Shown: positions 1 to 8,990, counted from the stretch's first letter. The stretch is DNA of 64,000 nucleotides from Flammeovirgaceae bacterium UBA6059 (GCA_002435755.1 DIYH01000024.1:62001-126000); one strand, 5' to 3'. Translations and numbers: made by a program. Notes: a model not told the origin generated them from the letters alone.

Positions 1-231
1 GCTATCACGAAATACCTTAGCATAGCTCTGTGTGATAATGACATCCTTGTCACGTGTAGACGTATTGGTACTGCCTACTGTATTGAGCATGTACTCCAGG
101 AAGGACACTAATCTTTCGGCGCGCTGCGGATAGAGACTAGTAGTATCCGCTACCGCAATGTCTTGTGCTGATAAGGTGCTCGATACCGTCAAGCTGAGCC
201 AGAGGACAATAGACCACCTAACCCTTGCCAT
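1..231 (-). CDS. Secreted protein of unknown function, 5' part only
   Basis: The gene starts with ATG at 231 and runs off the left edge after 77 codons, so only the N-terminus is visible. It begins MARVR, then a hydrophobic stretch (WSIVLWLSLTV) and SSTLSAQ, a typical Bacteroidota signal peptide cleaved after AQ, so the product is exported. The mature part starts DIAVADTTSLYPQRAERL and includes the segment VIITQSYAKVFRD. No family can be assigned from this length. Its start overlaps the end of the preceding gene by 14 nt in another frame, which points to translational coupling as last member of the four-gene operon. It carries one copy of the repeated word CTACCGCAA (150-158), read here as Ile-Ala-Val. 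Confidence 0.75.
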   Translation of the reverse strand, partial: MARVRWSIVLWLSLTVSSTLSAQDIAVADTTSLYPQRAERLVSFLEYMLNTVGSTNTSTRDKDVIITQSYAKVFRDS

Positions 232-1048
232 ACAGGTATGCTTTAAGCAAGTCATCCTCTCCTGGGTTGAGCTTTACGAGGTTTGAGATAAGCCAACCAG
301 TATTGTAACCTGAACGTTTGAAATTGGTGATCTCGAAGTACCATCCATCGATCTGAAAGAAGTGAAATTTTACATCCTGTACTGTTTTGAACTGCTGCTT
401 ACCTGTCTTCATCTCATAAAGGAATAATGTGAGGTAGTCAGGCTCAAAAGCATGTGGGGTGTAATCCTCAGGCCTGTCATTGTCTTGAAGTGCCTTTCTC
501 AGTGTCATGAAATCCAGTTCATGACTCATGGGATGGATGAACTTCTTGTTAGCAGTTGTATCCTTACCGAATAGTCCTTGATACTTACTGGACACCACAT
601 CATCTATTACCCACTCATAACCGAGTCGTTCCTGCTGCAGGACCATAAGCAGGATGAGGTTGGATTCATTTCCACGATCGTCAAATACTGCATTTACTTC
701 AGCAAAGAAGCCGCTTTGATGAAAATCCAGAAATAGCTGGTCTTTCTTTTCGGCAACTTCCTCAATAAACTCCTCTTTCAGGTTATCCGAAATGTTAGTG
801 TTAGATGCGTCAAAAAGGATCGGCAGGTACTTTTGACGAAGCTTCGCCTGGCGGTAGTTGCGATCGCCCTCATAGTACCGGTCGCCTTTCTCATCTTCCT
901 CACCATTAAACCGTCGGAAGAATTGATTGACCAGCTTGGTACTGGCATAAAGTGCCGACTCATCCTCTTTCGTCAGGCTGCCACTCTGTGCCCACACCAT
1001 TTCCGGTAGGACACAAAGCAACCATACGTACCAGACACATCGGATCAT
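218..1048 (-). CDS. Exported protein of unknown function
   Basis: A 276-residue protein with an N-terminal signal peptide (hydrophobic segment about residues 3-20, cleavage near AQ-SG). The mature part is acidic and aromatic-rich, with a C-terminal segment alternating hydrophobic and polar residues (KFHFFQIDGWYFEITNF) as expected of a beta-rich periplasmic or outer-membrane-associated domain. No catalytic motif or known family is recognised. ATG at 1048 overlaps the TGA of the upstream gene in an ATGA arrangement, and its own end overlaps the next gene by 14 nt, so it sits in the middle of a tightly coupled operon. A role in an envelope complex is inferred only from shared export and coupling. 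Confidence 0.8.
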   Translation of the reverse strand: MIRCVWYVWLLCVLPEMVWAQSGSLTKEDESALYASTKLVNQFFRRFNGEEDEKGDRYYEGDRNYRQAKLRQKYLPILFDASNTNISDNLKEEFIEEVAEKKDQLFLDFHQSGFFAEVNAVFDDRGNESNLILLMVLQQERLGYEWVIDDVVSSKYQGLFGKDTTANKKFIHPMSHELDFMTLRKALQDNDRPEDYTPHAFEPDYLTLFLYEMKTGKQQFKTVQDVKFHFFQIDGWYFEITNFKRSGYNTGWLISNLVKLNPGEDDLLKAYLYGKG

Positions 1049-1629
1049 GCACTCGTCTCAGTTACCCTGATGTCGCCGAGCATGACATCCCAAAACTGGA
1101 TCGTCCTACCGGAAATCTGGGTCTTCTTGCGTTCTACGTAGATCGTGATGTCCTTCTTAGTGGTGTCTTTGTAAGTGAATCCGTCATCAGTGCTTCCTTC
1201 AAACCGCTGATAGATCGTAATGACGCCTACGAACTTGCCGTCAGGTTGTGGTTCAAGGTCACTAATGTAGTGGATATCATACCAGCTGATTTTGACCTTG
1301 TCATAGTTGAGAGCAATGAGCCGCTCGAAGTACTCGCGCACTTTGTAGTAGTTGATCTCATCAGAATTAAGTGAACTCACGCCCATTTCACTGTCCGGAG
1401 CAAAGAGTTCTTCTGCACGATCCATCACCCTACTGGCCTCAGAGTAGGGAGTGTCCTTGTTGCCGATGATACTGATGTACTTGCTCAGGTCCCGTACTTT
1501 TTCCAGTGCCAGAGAATCGATGGCCTGCTTGCGTTGAGGGCTCAGTTTTGGTGCCTGTGCGTGAGCCATGCTACCGCAAATAATCAATAGCAGGGTCAGC
1601 AGTAGAATTGTTTTATTGTTCATTTTCAT
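1045..1629 (-). CDS. Exported protein of unknown function
   Basis: A 194-residue protein with a clear signal peptide (MKMNNK, hydrophobic residues 7-19, cleavage after AHAQ). The second half contains ISWYDIHYISDLEPQPDGKF followed by VGVITIYQRFEG and a strand-rich stretch. This resembles the curved sheet of small NTF2/SnoaL-like folds, but that is only a visual impression. No active-site residues can be named. It lies 17 nt downstream of a lipoprotein gene and overlaps the next gene by ATGA. A copy of CTACCGCAA (1571-1579) falls in the signal-peptide codons, read as Cys-Gly-Ser, a different frame from most other copies. Confidence 0.8.
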   Translation of the reverse strand: MKMNNKTILLLTLLLIICGSMAHAQAPKLSPQRKQAIDSLALEKVRDLSKYISIIGNKDTPYSEASRVMDRAEELFAPDSEMGVSSLNSDEINYYKVREYFERLIALNYDKVKISWYDIHYISDLEPQPDGKFVGVITIYQRFEGSTDDGFTYKDTTKKDITIYVERKKTQISGRTIQFWDVMLGDIRVTETSA

Positions 1630-1646
1630 CGTGTCGGTGTGAGGAG

Positions 1647-2150
1647 TTATTTTTTGATCAGTTCCAGTTCTGTGATTTTACCGGCACCATTAGTCTTGAT
1701 ATCGTTGATCTTGTTGGCGTTCTTGCGCTGGTCCTTGATGTAGTTGAGGTATTTATCGATGGTCGTCGGTTCATCATAATCAACATCATCCGGTCCGTAA
1801 TAGATCGCTATGAGTACAGGCACCATTGGTGAGGCAAACATGGTCAGTGCCTCTTGTATACTACTGTTAGCGGAAGCCGTACTGGAAGCATTCGCAATAG
1901 CATCGAAGTATCCTGATAGGCTCTCAGTCGTCGATTTTGGGAGTTCAGCTTTTTTCGACTGGTTCATCAGTTCTTTGTCAGCTTCAGAAGTGTCAATTTC
2001 TTTTTCGACGACCTCATCGGTTCGTTCTTCCACCTCGGTAGTTGCTACAGTGGCTACTTTTTTACTGGATTTGCAGGAAGAAAATGCCACCATAATGGCG
2101 ACAATCCATAGGCAATAATGGATGGAACGTACTGTCAATGCTGTTTTCAT
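1647..2150 (-). CDS. Lipoprotein of unknown function, first gene of envelope operon
   Basis: A 167-residue protein with a lipobox: a hydrophobic segment (residues about 12-24) ends in FSSC at 27, so it should be lipidated and membrane anchored. After the cysteine comes a short Lys/Ser linker, then a Glu/Lys/Val-rich stretch (about residues 33-75) that looks extended or helical, and a C-terminal helical region with a central hydrophobic segment (SPMVPVLIAIYYG). No domain is recognised. As the most upstream minus-strand gene of the group it probably opens the operon, transcribed from the gap at 2151-2661. It may anchor the downstream secreted proteins, but nothing in the sequence proves an interaction. 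Confidence 0.8.
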   Translation of the reverse strand: MKTALTVRSIHYCLWIVAIMVAFSSCKSSKKVATVATTEVEERTDEVVEKEIDTSEADKELMNQSKKAELPKSTTESLSGYFDAIANASSTASANSSIQEALTMFASPMVPVLIAIYYGPDDVDYDEPTTIDKYLNYIKDQRKNANKINDIKTNGAGKITELELIKK

Positions 2151-2661
2151 GACTGGTGTGTAGTTAATGGTTCTGCTATTATGTACTTCAACTCTCGATT
2201 GTATGATTTATTATAGATAATGGTCTTGATATCCACAATCAGAATTATATCAGCACTAACGTAATTGTTGATGACAGGTGAGTGAATTAATGGATTTCTT
2301 CATATGAATTCATAATGATAGGTGTCTTAGACGAACCAGTGCTTCTAAGTTTTGTCCAGAGATTGTGATTGCAAAGAATAAGACCTACAATACATATTCG
2401 ATTACCAATCCAAGCTTTATCTACCCTTTCATCTTACCAGTGAATGTTTTGGCAAGCTTGACTGATGGGGAATGAGTCATCCGATTATGGCTGACTGCCT
2501 CGCTACCTGTCTGTATCGTATTGTCTTATGGAGATTTTCATTTCAAGCTCCACCATAGAGTCTGCATTCATTCTGTGAGACACATCGACAAACCTGGTTT
2601 TGATGTCTTTTAGCCAAGTCGTGCAATTGTATGAACAGCACTTTTTTGTTTTATTAAGGGC
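2151..2661. other. Divergent intergenic region, 511 bp
   Basis: This gap separates the minus-strand envelope operon from the plus-strand GH32 gene and must hold both promoters. It is AT-rich with no RNA gene, strong hairpin or recognisable coding domain. On the minus strand about 2503-2640 is open and reads plausibly (for example MNADSMVELEMKISI), but it has no start codon and no known relative, so it is not called as a gene. No convincing Bacteroidota -33/-7 promoter could be fixed by eye. Confidence 0.5.
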
Positions 2662-4206
2662 ATGAAATACTGGACCTATCTCATCCTACCTTTAATAGTC
2701 TCCTGTTCGGGTAAAATAGAAGAAGCACCTCCAGAGGTGGCTTACTACAAGGAACCTTATCGCCCGCAATATCACTTTTCCCCGGAAGAAAAGTGGATGA
2801 ACGACCCTAATGGTATGGTTTATTTTGAAGGAGAGTATCACCTTTTTTATCAATACTATCCGGACAGCACAGTTTGGGGCCCAATGCACTGGGGACATGC
2901 GATTAGCACTAATTTGATCACCTGGGAGCACCTTCCGATCGCACTGTACCCGGATGAGCTGGGTTTGATATTCAGCGGTAGCACTGTAGTGGATTGGAAC
3001 AACACCTCCGGGTTTGGCGAGAACGGACAACCCCCGTTGATTGCCATTTTTACTTATCATGACCTGGAAAAGGAACAATCTGGGACCTATGATGACTTCC
3101 AGTACCAGGGCATAGCCTACAGCAATGATAAAGGTCGCACCTGGATCAAGTATGAAGACAATCCTGTGCTTCCTAATCAAGGGATCAGAGACTTTAGAGA
3201 CCCGAAGGTCATGTGGCATAGTCCGACTGAGTCCTGGATCATGACACTTGCCGTCAAAGATCATATTGAGTTTTACAGATCAGAAAATCTGATCGACTGG
3301 ACTAAACTCAGTGACTTTGGCATTGATGCTGGCGCTCATGGGGGAGTTTGGGAGTGTCCTGATCTGTTTGAGATGGAAACAGATGATGGTCAATCGAGAT
3401 GGGTATTGCTTGTCAGTATTAACCCCGGAGGCCCCAATGGAGGTTCTGCAACCCAATACTTTATAGGTGATTTTGATGGCCGTGAATTTGTGAATGAAAA
3501 TAGCCCTGAAACGATACTATGGCTTGATTATGGCACGGACAACTATGCTGGTGTGACCTGGTCGGATATCCCGGAGGAGGACGGCCGCCGCTTATTTATT
3601 GGGTGGATGAGCAACTGGGATTATGCCCGATTGACTCCTACAGAGAAATGGCGAAGTGCTATGACGGTGACCAGAGAACTGGAACTAGTGGAAAACCAGG
3701 ATGGTGAGTTCCGTGTGACCAGCTGGCCCATTATAGAGTACAAAGATTTGATTGTTTCAACACAGCGTATTGCGAGTGATACAATGTATAGAAGTTACAT
3801 GATTCCGCTAGGGCATGATCTTTTGGACATCCAATTAGATATTGACATGAGCGAATCGAACGATGTTAGGGTGACTTTCCATAATGATCAGGGTGACTCT
3901 CTGTACTTAACATATGATCGGCCAGGAGCTATGTTCACCATAGATCGTGGTAGCTGTGGGAAAGTAGAGTTTGAGGAAAGCTTTGCCAATATCCATGTGG
4001 CGGACCATCAGATCATTGAAAATGAAATACAGTTGAGAATCATGTTAGATAGGAGCTCTCTTGAGATGTTTGTTGATAGCGGAGTATTGACTATGACAGA
4101 ACAGGTTTTCCCGGATAGACCGCTTGACCAGATACACATTAGTTCCTCTGGTGAACTGGAAGTATCTGGTAAAGTCAATAAACTCAAATCTATCTGGTCA
4201 AAGTGA
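2662..4206 (+). CDS. GH32 fructan/sucrose hydrolase lipoprotein
   Basis: A 514-residue glycoside hydrolase family 32 enzyme expected to cleave beta-fructosidic bonds in levan, inulin or sucrose. The N-terminus MKYWTYLILPLIVSC is a lipoprotein signal with Cys15, so it should be tethered to a membrane. The three family motifs are present: WMNDPNG at 45-51 (nucleophile Asp48), FRDP at 178-181 (transition-state Asp180) and ECP at 231-233 (acid/base Glu231). The beta-propeller is followed from about residue 375 by the C-terminal beta-sandwich module. Length is normal. No SusC/SusD pair, fructokinase or transporter lies nearby, so it is an orphan fructanase. The two-component system 75 bp downstream could be linked to it, but this is unproven. 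Confidence 0.92.
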   Translation: MKYWTYLILPLIVSCSGKIEEAPPEVAYYKEPYRPQYHFSPEEKWMNDPNGMVYFEGEYHLFYQYYPDSTVWGPMHWGHAISTNLITWEHLPIALYPDELGLIFSGSTVVDWNNTSGFGENGQPPLIAIFTYHDLEKEQSGTYDDFQYQGIAYSNDKGRTWIKYEDNPVLPNQGIRDFRDPKVMWHSPTESWIMTLAVKDHIEFYRSENLIDWTKLSDFGIDAGAHGGVWECPDLFEMETDDGQSRWVLLVSINPGGPNGGSATQYFIGDFDGREFVNENSPETILWLDYGTDNYAGVTWSDIPEEDGRRLFIGWMSNWDYARLTPTEKWRSAMTVTRELELVENQDGEFRVTSWPIIEYKDLIVSTQRIASDTMYRSYMIPLGHDLLDIQLDIDMSESNDVRVTFHNDQGDSLYLTYDRPGAMFTIDRGSCGKVEFEESFANIHVADHQIIENEIQLRIMLDRSSLEMFVDSGVLTMTEQVFPDRPLDQIHISSSGELEVSGKVNKLKSIWSK

Positions 4207-4280
4207 AGGAGTTAACCGGCATTACACTTTTTTACAATTGGTGACCATCGGCGGAAGCCATTTCGCATAAATTGCTGATC

Positions 4281-5831
4281 ATGTCAGCGGCTGTTAGGAA
4301 AATTGCGTTCATACTCATTAGCATTATTGTAGTGCCTATACTACTATATACCGCTTTACAGGTAAACCAGCTTGAAGATACCGAGGAGATGATGTGGGAG
4401 ATCTATGAGCAGCAAATGAATGCTATTCTTTTCTCGATCAACCAATACTCTAACGATGTAGTTACAGGATTGGCAAAGCAGCTGGAGTACGCCGATCCTC
4501 TGGATCAACCCGATACAGTGCTCAATCATTTTCTCAATTACCATAAAGAGGTTGTTGCAATTCATATGATGGATGTAAGCTCACGTCAAGTGGTATGGAT
4601 GAGTCGAGATCCTTCTGAGAGCTTTGAGGATATTACCAGTACAACCATGGCTGACTATGGGGATATGATGGAGCGACTGGTGAGATACAAGAAAGCTAAC
4701 TTTATGAAAATTGAGCCACTGGGTAAACTTGGCAATGCATCGGAAGTTTATGGGATGGCTTTTGTCATAGAGCCTATTTCAGGGAGCTTTGTTTTTTGTC
4801 TCGCACTTGTCGAGGCGGTTGACTTTATGGAATTTTTCCTTGTGCCTAAAGTACAGCAAGTGGCCGCAGATGGTTTTGTCATCCAGTTTAGAAAGTCCGG
4901 CCAATCCACTACTGTGTATCAAACCAAGGAATCCACCGGTCAGGAGTTCTTTGTAAGATCGCTATGGCTGTTGCCTGATTACAATCTGGAGATAGCGCTC
5001 CACGGAGAATCGATTAAGAATATTGTCGATGAGCGTACCATGCTTAACCTATCAATGCTGGGTGTAGTGATATTTATTCTTATCGTGGGAGTCATTTTAG
5101 TATTTAAAAACATCCAAAAGGAGGTACAACTTGCCCAAACAAAGTCTGACTTTGTCTCTAACGTTAGTCATGAAATCCGGACACCTCTGGCCCTGATCAG
5201 TATGTTTGCCGAGACCCTTTTGCTCGGTAGGGCTAAATCAGAGGCGAAGAAGATGGAGTACTACGATATCATTAGTAAAGAAGCTTCACGCCTTCGTAAC
5301 ATAGTCAATAAGATCCTCAACTTTTCGCAGATAGAGGCTAACAAAAAGCAGTATAATAAATCAGAATGCGACTTGGGTGGTATCGTAGATGAAGTGCTCA
5401 ATACTTACTCCTTCCATTTGCAGAACAAGGGGTTTGAATACGAACTACAGCTAGCGGAAGAACCTATGATCATATTAGCAGATAGGGAAGCTGTGATCGA
5501 GGCATTGATCAACCTACTTGACAATGCCATTAAATATAGTCCTCAAGAAAAATCCATCACTGTCAGCACAAGGAAACGGGCGAGTCAATACCTTGTGCAG
5601 GTGACAGATAAGGGATTAGGCATACCGCCAAAGAAAAGGGATCAGATTTTCGACAAGTTCTACAGAGTGACCGAAGGAGATATTTACAGTGTACAGGGTG
5701 CGGGACTCGGTTTATCGATAGTTAAGCACATCATGGATGCACATGAGGGCAATATTGAAGTAGAAAGCGTTTTTGGGAAGGGGAGTAGTTTTAAGTTGGT
5801 TTTTCCTCAGATAACGGGCAATAAACAATAA
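4281..5831 (+). CDS. Membrane sensor histidine kinase
   Basis: A two-component sensor of 516 residues. The frame is open from a TTG at 4272, but ATG at 4281 is the better start, just before the first membrane helix (about residues 8-26). A periplasmic sensing region of about 225 residues with no recognised domain follows, then a second helix (255-275). The kinase core is complete: H-box SNVSHEIRTPL with phospho-acceptor His297, N-box around Asn415, G1 DKGLGIP (443-449), F-box FDKFYR and G2 GAGLGL (473-478). It is followed 9 nt later by its response regulator, with which it surely forms an operon. Ligand and regulon cannot be read from the sequence. Confidence 0.94.
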   Translation: MSAAVRKIAFILISIIVVPILLYTALQVNQLEDTEEMMWEIYEQQMNAILFSINQYSNDVVTGLAKQLEYADPLDQPDTVLNHFLNYHKEVVAIHMMDVSSRQVVWMSRDPSESFEDITSTTMADYGDMMERLVRYKKANFMKIEPLGKLGNASEVYGMAFVIEPISGSFVFCLALVEAVDFMEFFLVPKVQQVAADGFVIQFRKSGQSTTVYQTKESTGQEFFVRSLWLLPDYNLEIALHGESIKNIVDERTMLNLSMLGVVIFILIVGVILVFKNIQKEVQLAQTKSDFVSNVSHEIRTPLALISMFAETLLLGRAKSEAKKMEYYDIISKEASRLRNIVNKILNFSQIEANKKQYNKSECDLGGIVDEVLNTYSFHLQNKGFEYELQLAEEPMIILADREAVIEALINLLDNAIKYSPQEKSITVSTRKRASQYLVQVTDKGLGIPPKKRDQIFDKFYRVTEGDIYSVQGAGLGLSIVKHIMDAHEGNIEVESVFGKGSSFKLVFPQITGNKQ

Positions 5832-5840
5832 ATTCATACT

Positions 5841-6527
5841 ATGGCAAGGATATTAGTAGTCGAAGATGAGATGCATATGCGCATCGGTCTGAAAGACAAT
5901 CTCGAGTTTGAGTCGTTTGATGTGGATTTGGCAGAGGACGGTGAAAAGGGGCTTAGTCTGCTTGATGGCAATACCTATGATCTGATATTGCTGGACGTAA
6001 TGATGCCAAAGATGTCAGGTTTCGAAGTGTGCAAACAGGCCCGTAAAATGGGAGTGGTCACGCCGATCATATTTCTTACGGCTAAAGGGGAGGAGATCGA
6101 TAAAGTGCTTGGTCTTGAGTTGGGCGCTGACGATTATATCACTAAGCCTTTTAGCCTAAGAGAGCTGATAGCCAGAGTGAAGGCGGTGTTAAGACGTACT
6201 GGTAACGACCCTGAAGAGGTCACCATCAAGAAGGCAACAATAGGGCAGTTGGACGTAGACTTCCAGCACTATGAAGCTAAGGTGGCTGACGAGTCGGTTA
6301 AAATGTCCCATAAAGAATTCGAGACGTTGCATTATCTACTTGTCCATAAAAATGAAGTTGTCAGCCGGTATCAGCTACTGGAAGATGTCTGGGGTTACGA
6401 ATCGCAACCTACTACCCGCACTATTGACAACTTCATATTGAAGCTCCGTCAAAAGATAGAGGATAACCCCAATGATCCTAAAGTGATCCTAACAGTGCAT
6501 GGAGTAGGATACAAGTTGATAGAGTAG
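5841..6527 (+). CDS. OmpR-family response regulator
   Basis: A 228-residue regulator partnering the upstream kinase. The receiver domain (1-120) has the acidic pair in VVEDE (Glu8/Asp9), phospho-acceptor Asp52 in LLDVMMPK, Thr80 and Lys102 in the ITKPF loop. The C-terminal winged-helix DNA-binding domain covers about 130-226 and ends with the usual hairpin GVGYKLIE. Length and motif spacing are normal for the OmpR/PhoB class. It is probably translated from the same mRNA as the kinase, and perhaps as the DUF1648 gene 19 nt downstream. Target promoters are unknown. Confidence 0.95.
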   Translation: MARILVVEDEMHMRIGLKDNLEFESFDVDLAEDGEKGLSLLDGNTYDLILLDVMMPKMSGFEVCKQARKMGVVTPIIFLTAKGEEIDKVLGLELGADDYITKPFSLRELIARVKAVLRRTGNDPEEVTIKKATIGQLDVDFQHYEAKVADESVKMSHKEFETLHYLLVHKNEVVSRYQLLEDVWGYESQPTTRTIDNFILKLRQKIEDNPNDPKVILTVHGVGYKLIE

Positions 6528-6546
6528 TAAACCAGTTATTCCTTCT

Positions 6547-7047
6547 ATGTCTACTCGTCCCAGGCTCAACATACCACTTACTTTGCTCGACTGGCTTCTT
6601 GAGGGCCTGACCATGCTGCTAATGGCTTGGCTTATATGGTCACTGATAGATGCCTATGGAAGTCTACCGGACACTATACCTACCCACTTCAATCATGAGG
6701 GACAGGCAGATGGATTCGGTAGCAAATCGACATTGTGGCTATTGCCATCTATCGGGTTTGCTATGTATATCGTTCTTTTGATCGTCAACCGGTCCCCTCA
6801 TAGGTTCAATTACACTGTCGATATCACTGAAACGAACGCAGCTTATCAATATGCGCTCGCATGTCGACTCATTAGAGTGATCAACTTAAGTGTGGTGGCT
6901 ACATTTTGGATATTAAGTAGAGAGATGATCCTGGGCGCTCAGGAAGCGCCGGGTCAGTTAGGTGGTTACCTTCTACCTATGATCCTTTTTCTTACACTCT
7001 CGCCGATTATTGTTTATCTCATCTTGTCAGCTCTATACAAGAGTTAG
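6547..7047 (+). CDS. DUF1648 membrane protein
   Basis: A 166-residue integral membrane protein. After a first helix (about residues 17-32) it shows the DUF1648 signature: LPDTIPTHFNHEGQADGFGS followed by K and a hydrophobic helix. Two more helices lie near 118-133 and 144-163. DUF1648 also occurs in SdpI-type immunity proteins, but here it is a short stand-alone version with no toxin partner, so an immunity role should not be assumed. It directly follows the response regulator and may belong to that operon. Its biochemical role is unknown. Confidence 0.8.
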   Translation: MSTRPRLNIPLTLLDWLLEGLTMLLMAWLIWSLIDAYGSLPDTIPTHFNHEGQADGFGSKSTLWLLPSIGFAMYIVLLIVNRSPHRFNYTVDITETNAAYQYALACRLIRVINLSVVATFWILSREMILGAQEAPGQLGGYLLPMILFLTLSPIIVYLILSALYKS

Positions 7048-7298
7048 CTCCTACTTGCTTTCGTTAGAAAGGTCTTGGTGACTTGACTTACGCTTAAGGC
7101 TGGAAGAGATAGACGAACTCGCACACATTCAAACCTATCTCTACCTACCTGTTTAGAGCTGCAATTACACCCCTCTTTACACCTGTCTACACATCGTTGA
7201 CATCTCGTGACATGGCTTGACCCTGGTGTGACAAAGGTTGCTCAACCCTGCCGTTTATTTGTACAGTAACAAGGTCAAAAACTCAAAACTAAAAGGAA

Positions 7299-7859
7299 AT
7301 GAAAAAACTAATCTTCACAGTACTTGTAGCAGCTATAGGTACTACCGCTATCGCAAAGAACACTGGTGGAAACGCAACAAAGGTGAGTGTCCAAACCAAT
7401 TTTGAAGAGTCTCTGATGAACATCGTGTACGCGGACGATGAACCTTCTTTGGTGGCTATCACTATTTATGATGACAAGGGTAAAGAGGTCTTAAAAGACA
7501 AAGTCAGAAACTCCAATGGGTTCGATGAGTCTTATGATCTGTCGAAGTTGTCCTCCGGGATCTACACACTCAGTATGGCCGATGAGCAGGGAGAGTTTTA
7601 TTCGACCAGTGCCCTGGTCAACAATGATCACTCAGCCGTAAAACCAGCTGGCCGGGCTAAATACCAGTTGACATTCGATGCTGAACAGCCTCAGATGGTA
7701 CACATACAGATCTACGATGACTGGGGTAGACCTGTCTATAGAGAGTCCTTAATGTCCAATGCTGGTTTTAGTAAGGTATACGACTTGGCAAGAGTACAGT
7801 CTGGGCACTTTGTTTTCGAGGTGAAGTCCTCCGCTGGACTTGAAACCCATAGACTTTAA
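7299..7859 (+). CDS. Secreted protein with two tandem small beta domains
   Basis: A 186-residue exported protein with signal peptide MKKLIFTVLVAAIGTTAIAK. The mature part is an internal duplication: about residues 45-110 and 114-186 align, with the shared patterns VAITIYDDKGKEVLKD / VHIQIYDDWGRPVYRE, NGFDESYDLSKL / AGFSKVYDLARV and SSGIYTLSM / QSGHFVFEV. The pattern resembles the beta-sandwich of type IX secretion C-terminal domains and DUF3244-like proteins, but the last residues lack a clear sorting-signal ending, so it may simply be a soluble periplasmic protein. Function unknown. Its 251-bp upstream gap suggests its own promoter, and a hairpin follows the stop codon. Confidence 0.8.
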   Translation: MKKLIFTVLVAAIGTTAIAKNTGGNATKVSVQTNFEESLMNIVYADDEPSLVAITIYDDKGKEVLKDKVRNSNGFDESYDLSKLSSGIYTLSMADEQGEFYSTSALVNNDHSAVKPAGRAKYQLTFDAEQPQMVHIQIYDDWGRPVYRESLMSNAGFSKVYDLARVQSGHFVFEVKSSAGLETHRL

Positions 7860-7893
7860 TGAAGAACGATTTATTCATATTGATACGCTATAT

Positions 7894-7913
7894 TCCCAGC
7901 CATTAGGCTGGGA
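7894..7913 (+). terminator. Stem-loop after the duplicated-domain gene
   Basis: A perfect 8-bp stem (TCCCAGCC and GGCTGGGA) with tetraloop ATTA lies 35 nt after the stop codon at 7859. Only a short T-rich tail follows, so termination may be partial. It is well placed to end transcription before the separate gene at 7992. Confidence 0.55.
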
Positions 7914-7991
7914 TTATGCTATGACAACTTTTTACAAACATCAAAGTGTCGTATCTGATTTAAGGTATAGTTTTCGCTAGCAGAAGAGACA

Positions 7992-8990
7992 ATGGAGAGA
8001 AGAGAGATAGGATGGATTGCAGTAGTAGTTTTACTATTGACGACTACTTTCGCTACCAGCGCTGCTAGCTTGGATCAAGTGTTGAGCCTCCGCGGATATT
8101 GGAAATTTACTATTGGAGACAACATGAAGTATGCTAGCCAATCGTACGACGACAGTAGCTGGGAGGAGATCTACGTTCCAGCACAATGGGAGGATGAAGG
8201 TTTCCACGGTTATGATGGATATGCATGGTACCGTAAGCACTTCGATGGGGCGGCTATCAAAGGACTTAGTAATGTGGTACTCAACCTGGGATACATTGAC
8301 GATGTAGATTATGTCTATGTCAATGGTCATTTCATTGGCTACACAGGTAATTTCCCACCTAACTTTTACACAGCATGGACGGCACTTCGTGAGTACAATG
8401 TTCCTCTCGAATATCTCAACCCGGATGGTGACAATGTGATTTCCGTTAGGGTCTACGACACAACCCATGGAGGTGGTATCATTTCAGGTAGCATAGGACT
8501 CTACACCAACGCCAAGAGTGCTGGTTTTGCCAGCCTTGAAGGGCTATGGAAATTCAAAATGGGAGATGATCGTGAGTGGCGGGAAGCTGAGTTTGACGAT
8601 AGCGACTGGCCTTACATCATGGTACCTTCGCTCTGGCGAGAGTCCAAATGGAAAAAGCGCCAGCAATACGGCTGGTACAGGCGCGAGTTTACCGTGCCTG
8701 AAGAGATGAAGGGTGAGCAGCTAAATATTCTTCTGGGCAAAATTGATGATTTTGATCGCGTGTACATCAATGGGACATTTATTGGTGAGACCAACGATGG
8801 ACGGCCATATGGTAAAAGTCACAGCTACGAGGAATATCGAAACTATCCAATACCTGATCGCCTCTTAAAACCTGGAAAAAATGTGATTGCCGTACAGGTG
8901 CTTGACATAGGAAACGACGCTGGCATCTACAAGGGCCCAGTTGGTCTTGCCATTCGAGAGCAGTCTAAGCTTGTCCTTTGGACTTATTGA
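7992..8990 (+). CDS. Exported protein with two GH2-type sugar-binding-like domains
   Basis: A 332-residue exported protein (signal peptide about residues 1-26, ending FATSAAS). The rest is two tandem jelly-roll modules like the N-terminal sugar-binding domain of GH2 beta-galactosidases: 33-171 and 181-327. They share LRGYWKFTIGD / LEGLWKFKMGD, SYDDSSW / EFDDSDW, a VP..W element, YAWYRKHF / YGWYRREF, LGYIDDVDYVYVNGHFIG / LGKIDDFDRVYINGTFIG and a C-terminal NVI-V-V-D strand. No catalytic barrel is fused, so it may bind carbohydrate or act as a structural surface protein rather than a hydrolase. It is the second internally duplicated exported protein in a row. Binding specificity is not deducible. 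Confidence 0.82.
   Translation: MERREIGWIAVVVLLLTTTFATSAASLDQVLSLRGYWKFTIGDNMKYASQSYDDSSWEEIYVPAQWEDEGFHGYDGYAWYRKHFDGAAIKGLSNVVLNLGYIDDVDYVYVNGHFIGYTGNFPPNFYTAWTALREYNVPLEYLNPDGDNVISVRVYDTTHGGGIISGSIGLYTNAKSAGFASLEGLWKFKMGDDREWREAEFDDSDWPYIMVPSLWRESKWKKRQQYGWYRREFTVPEEMKGEQLNILLGKIDDFDRVYINGTFIGETNDGRPYGKSHSYEEYRNYPIPDRLLKPGKNVIAVQVLDIGNDAGIYKGPVGLAIREQSKLVLWTY

Noticed and set aside
6547..7047. SdpI-like immunity gene of a bacteriocin system
   Set aside because: Only the DUF1648 part is present and no toxin or processing gene is adjacent.
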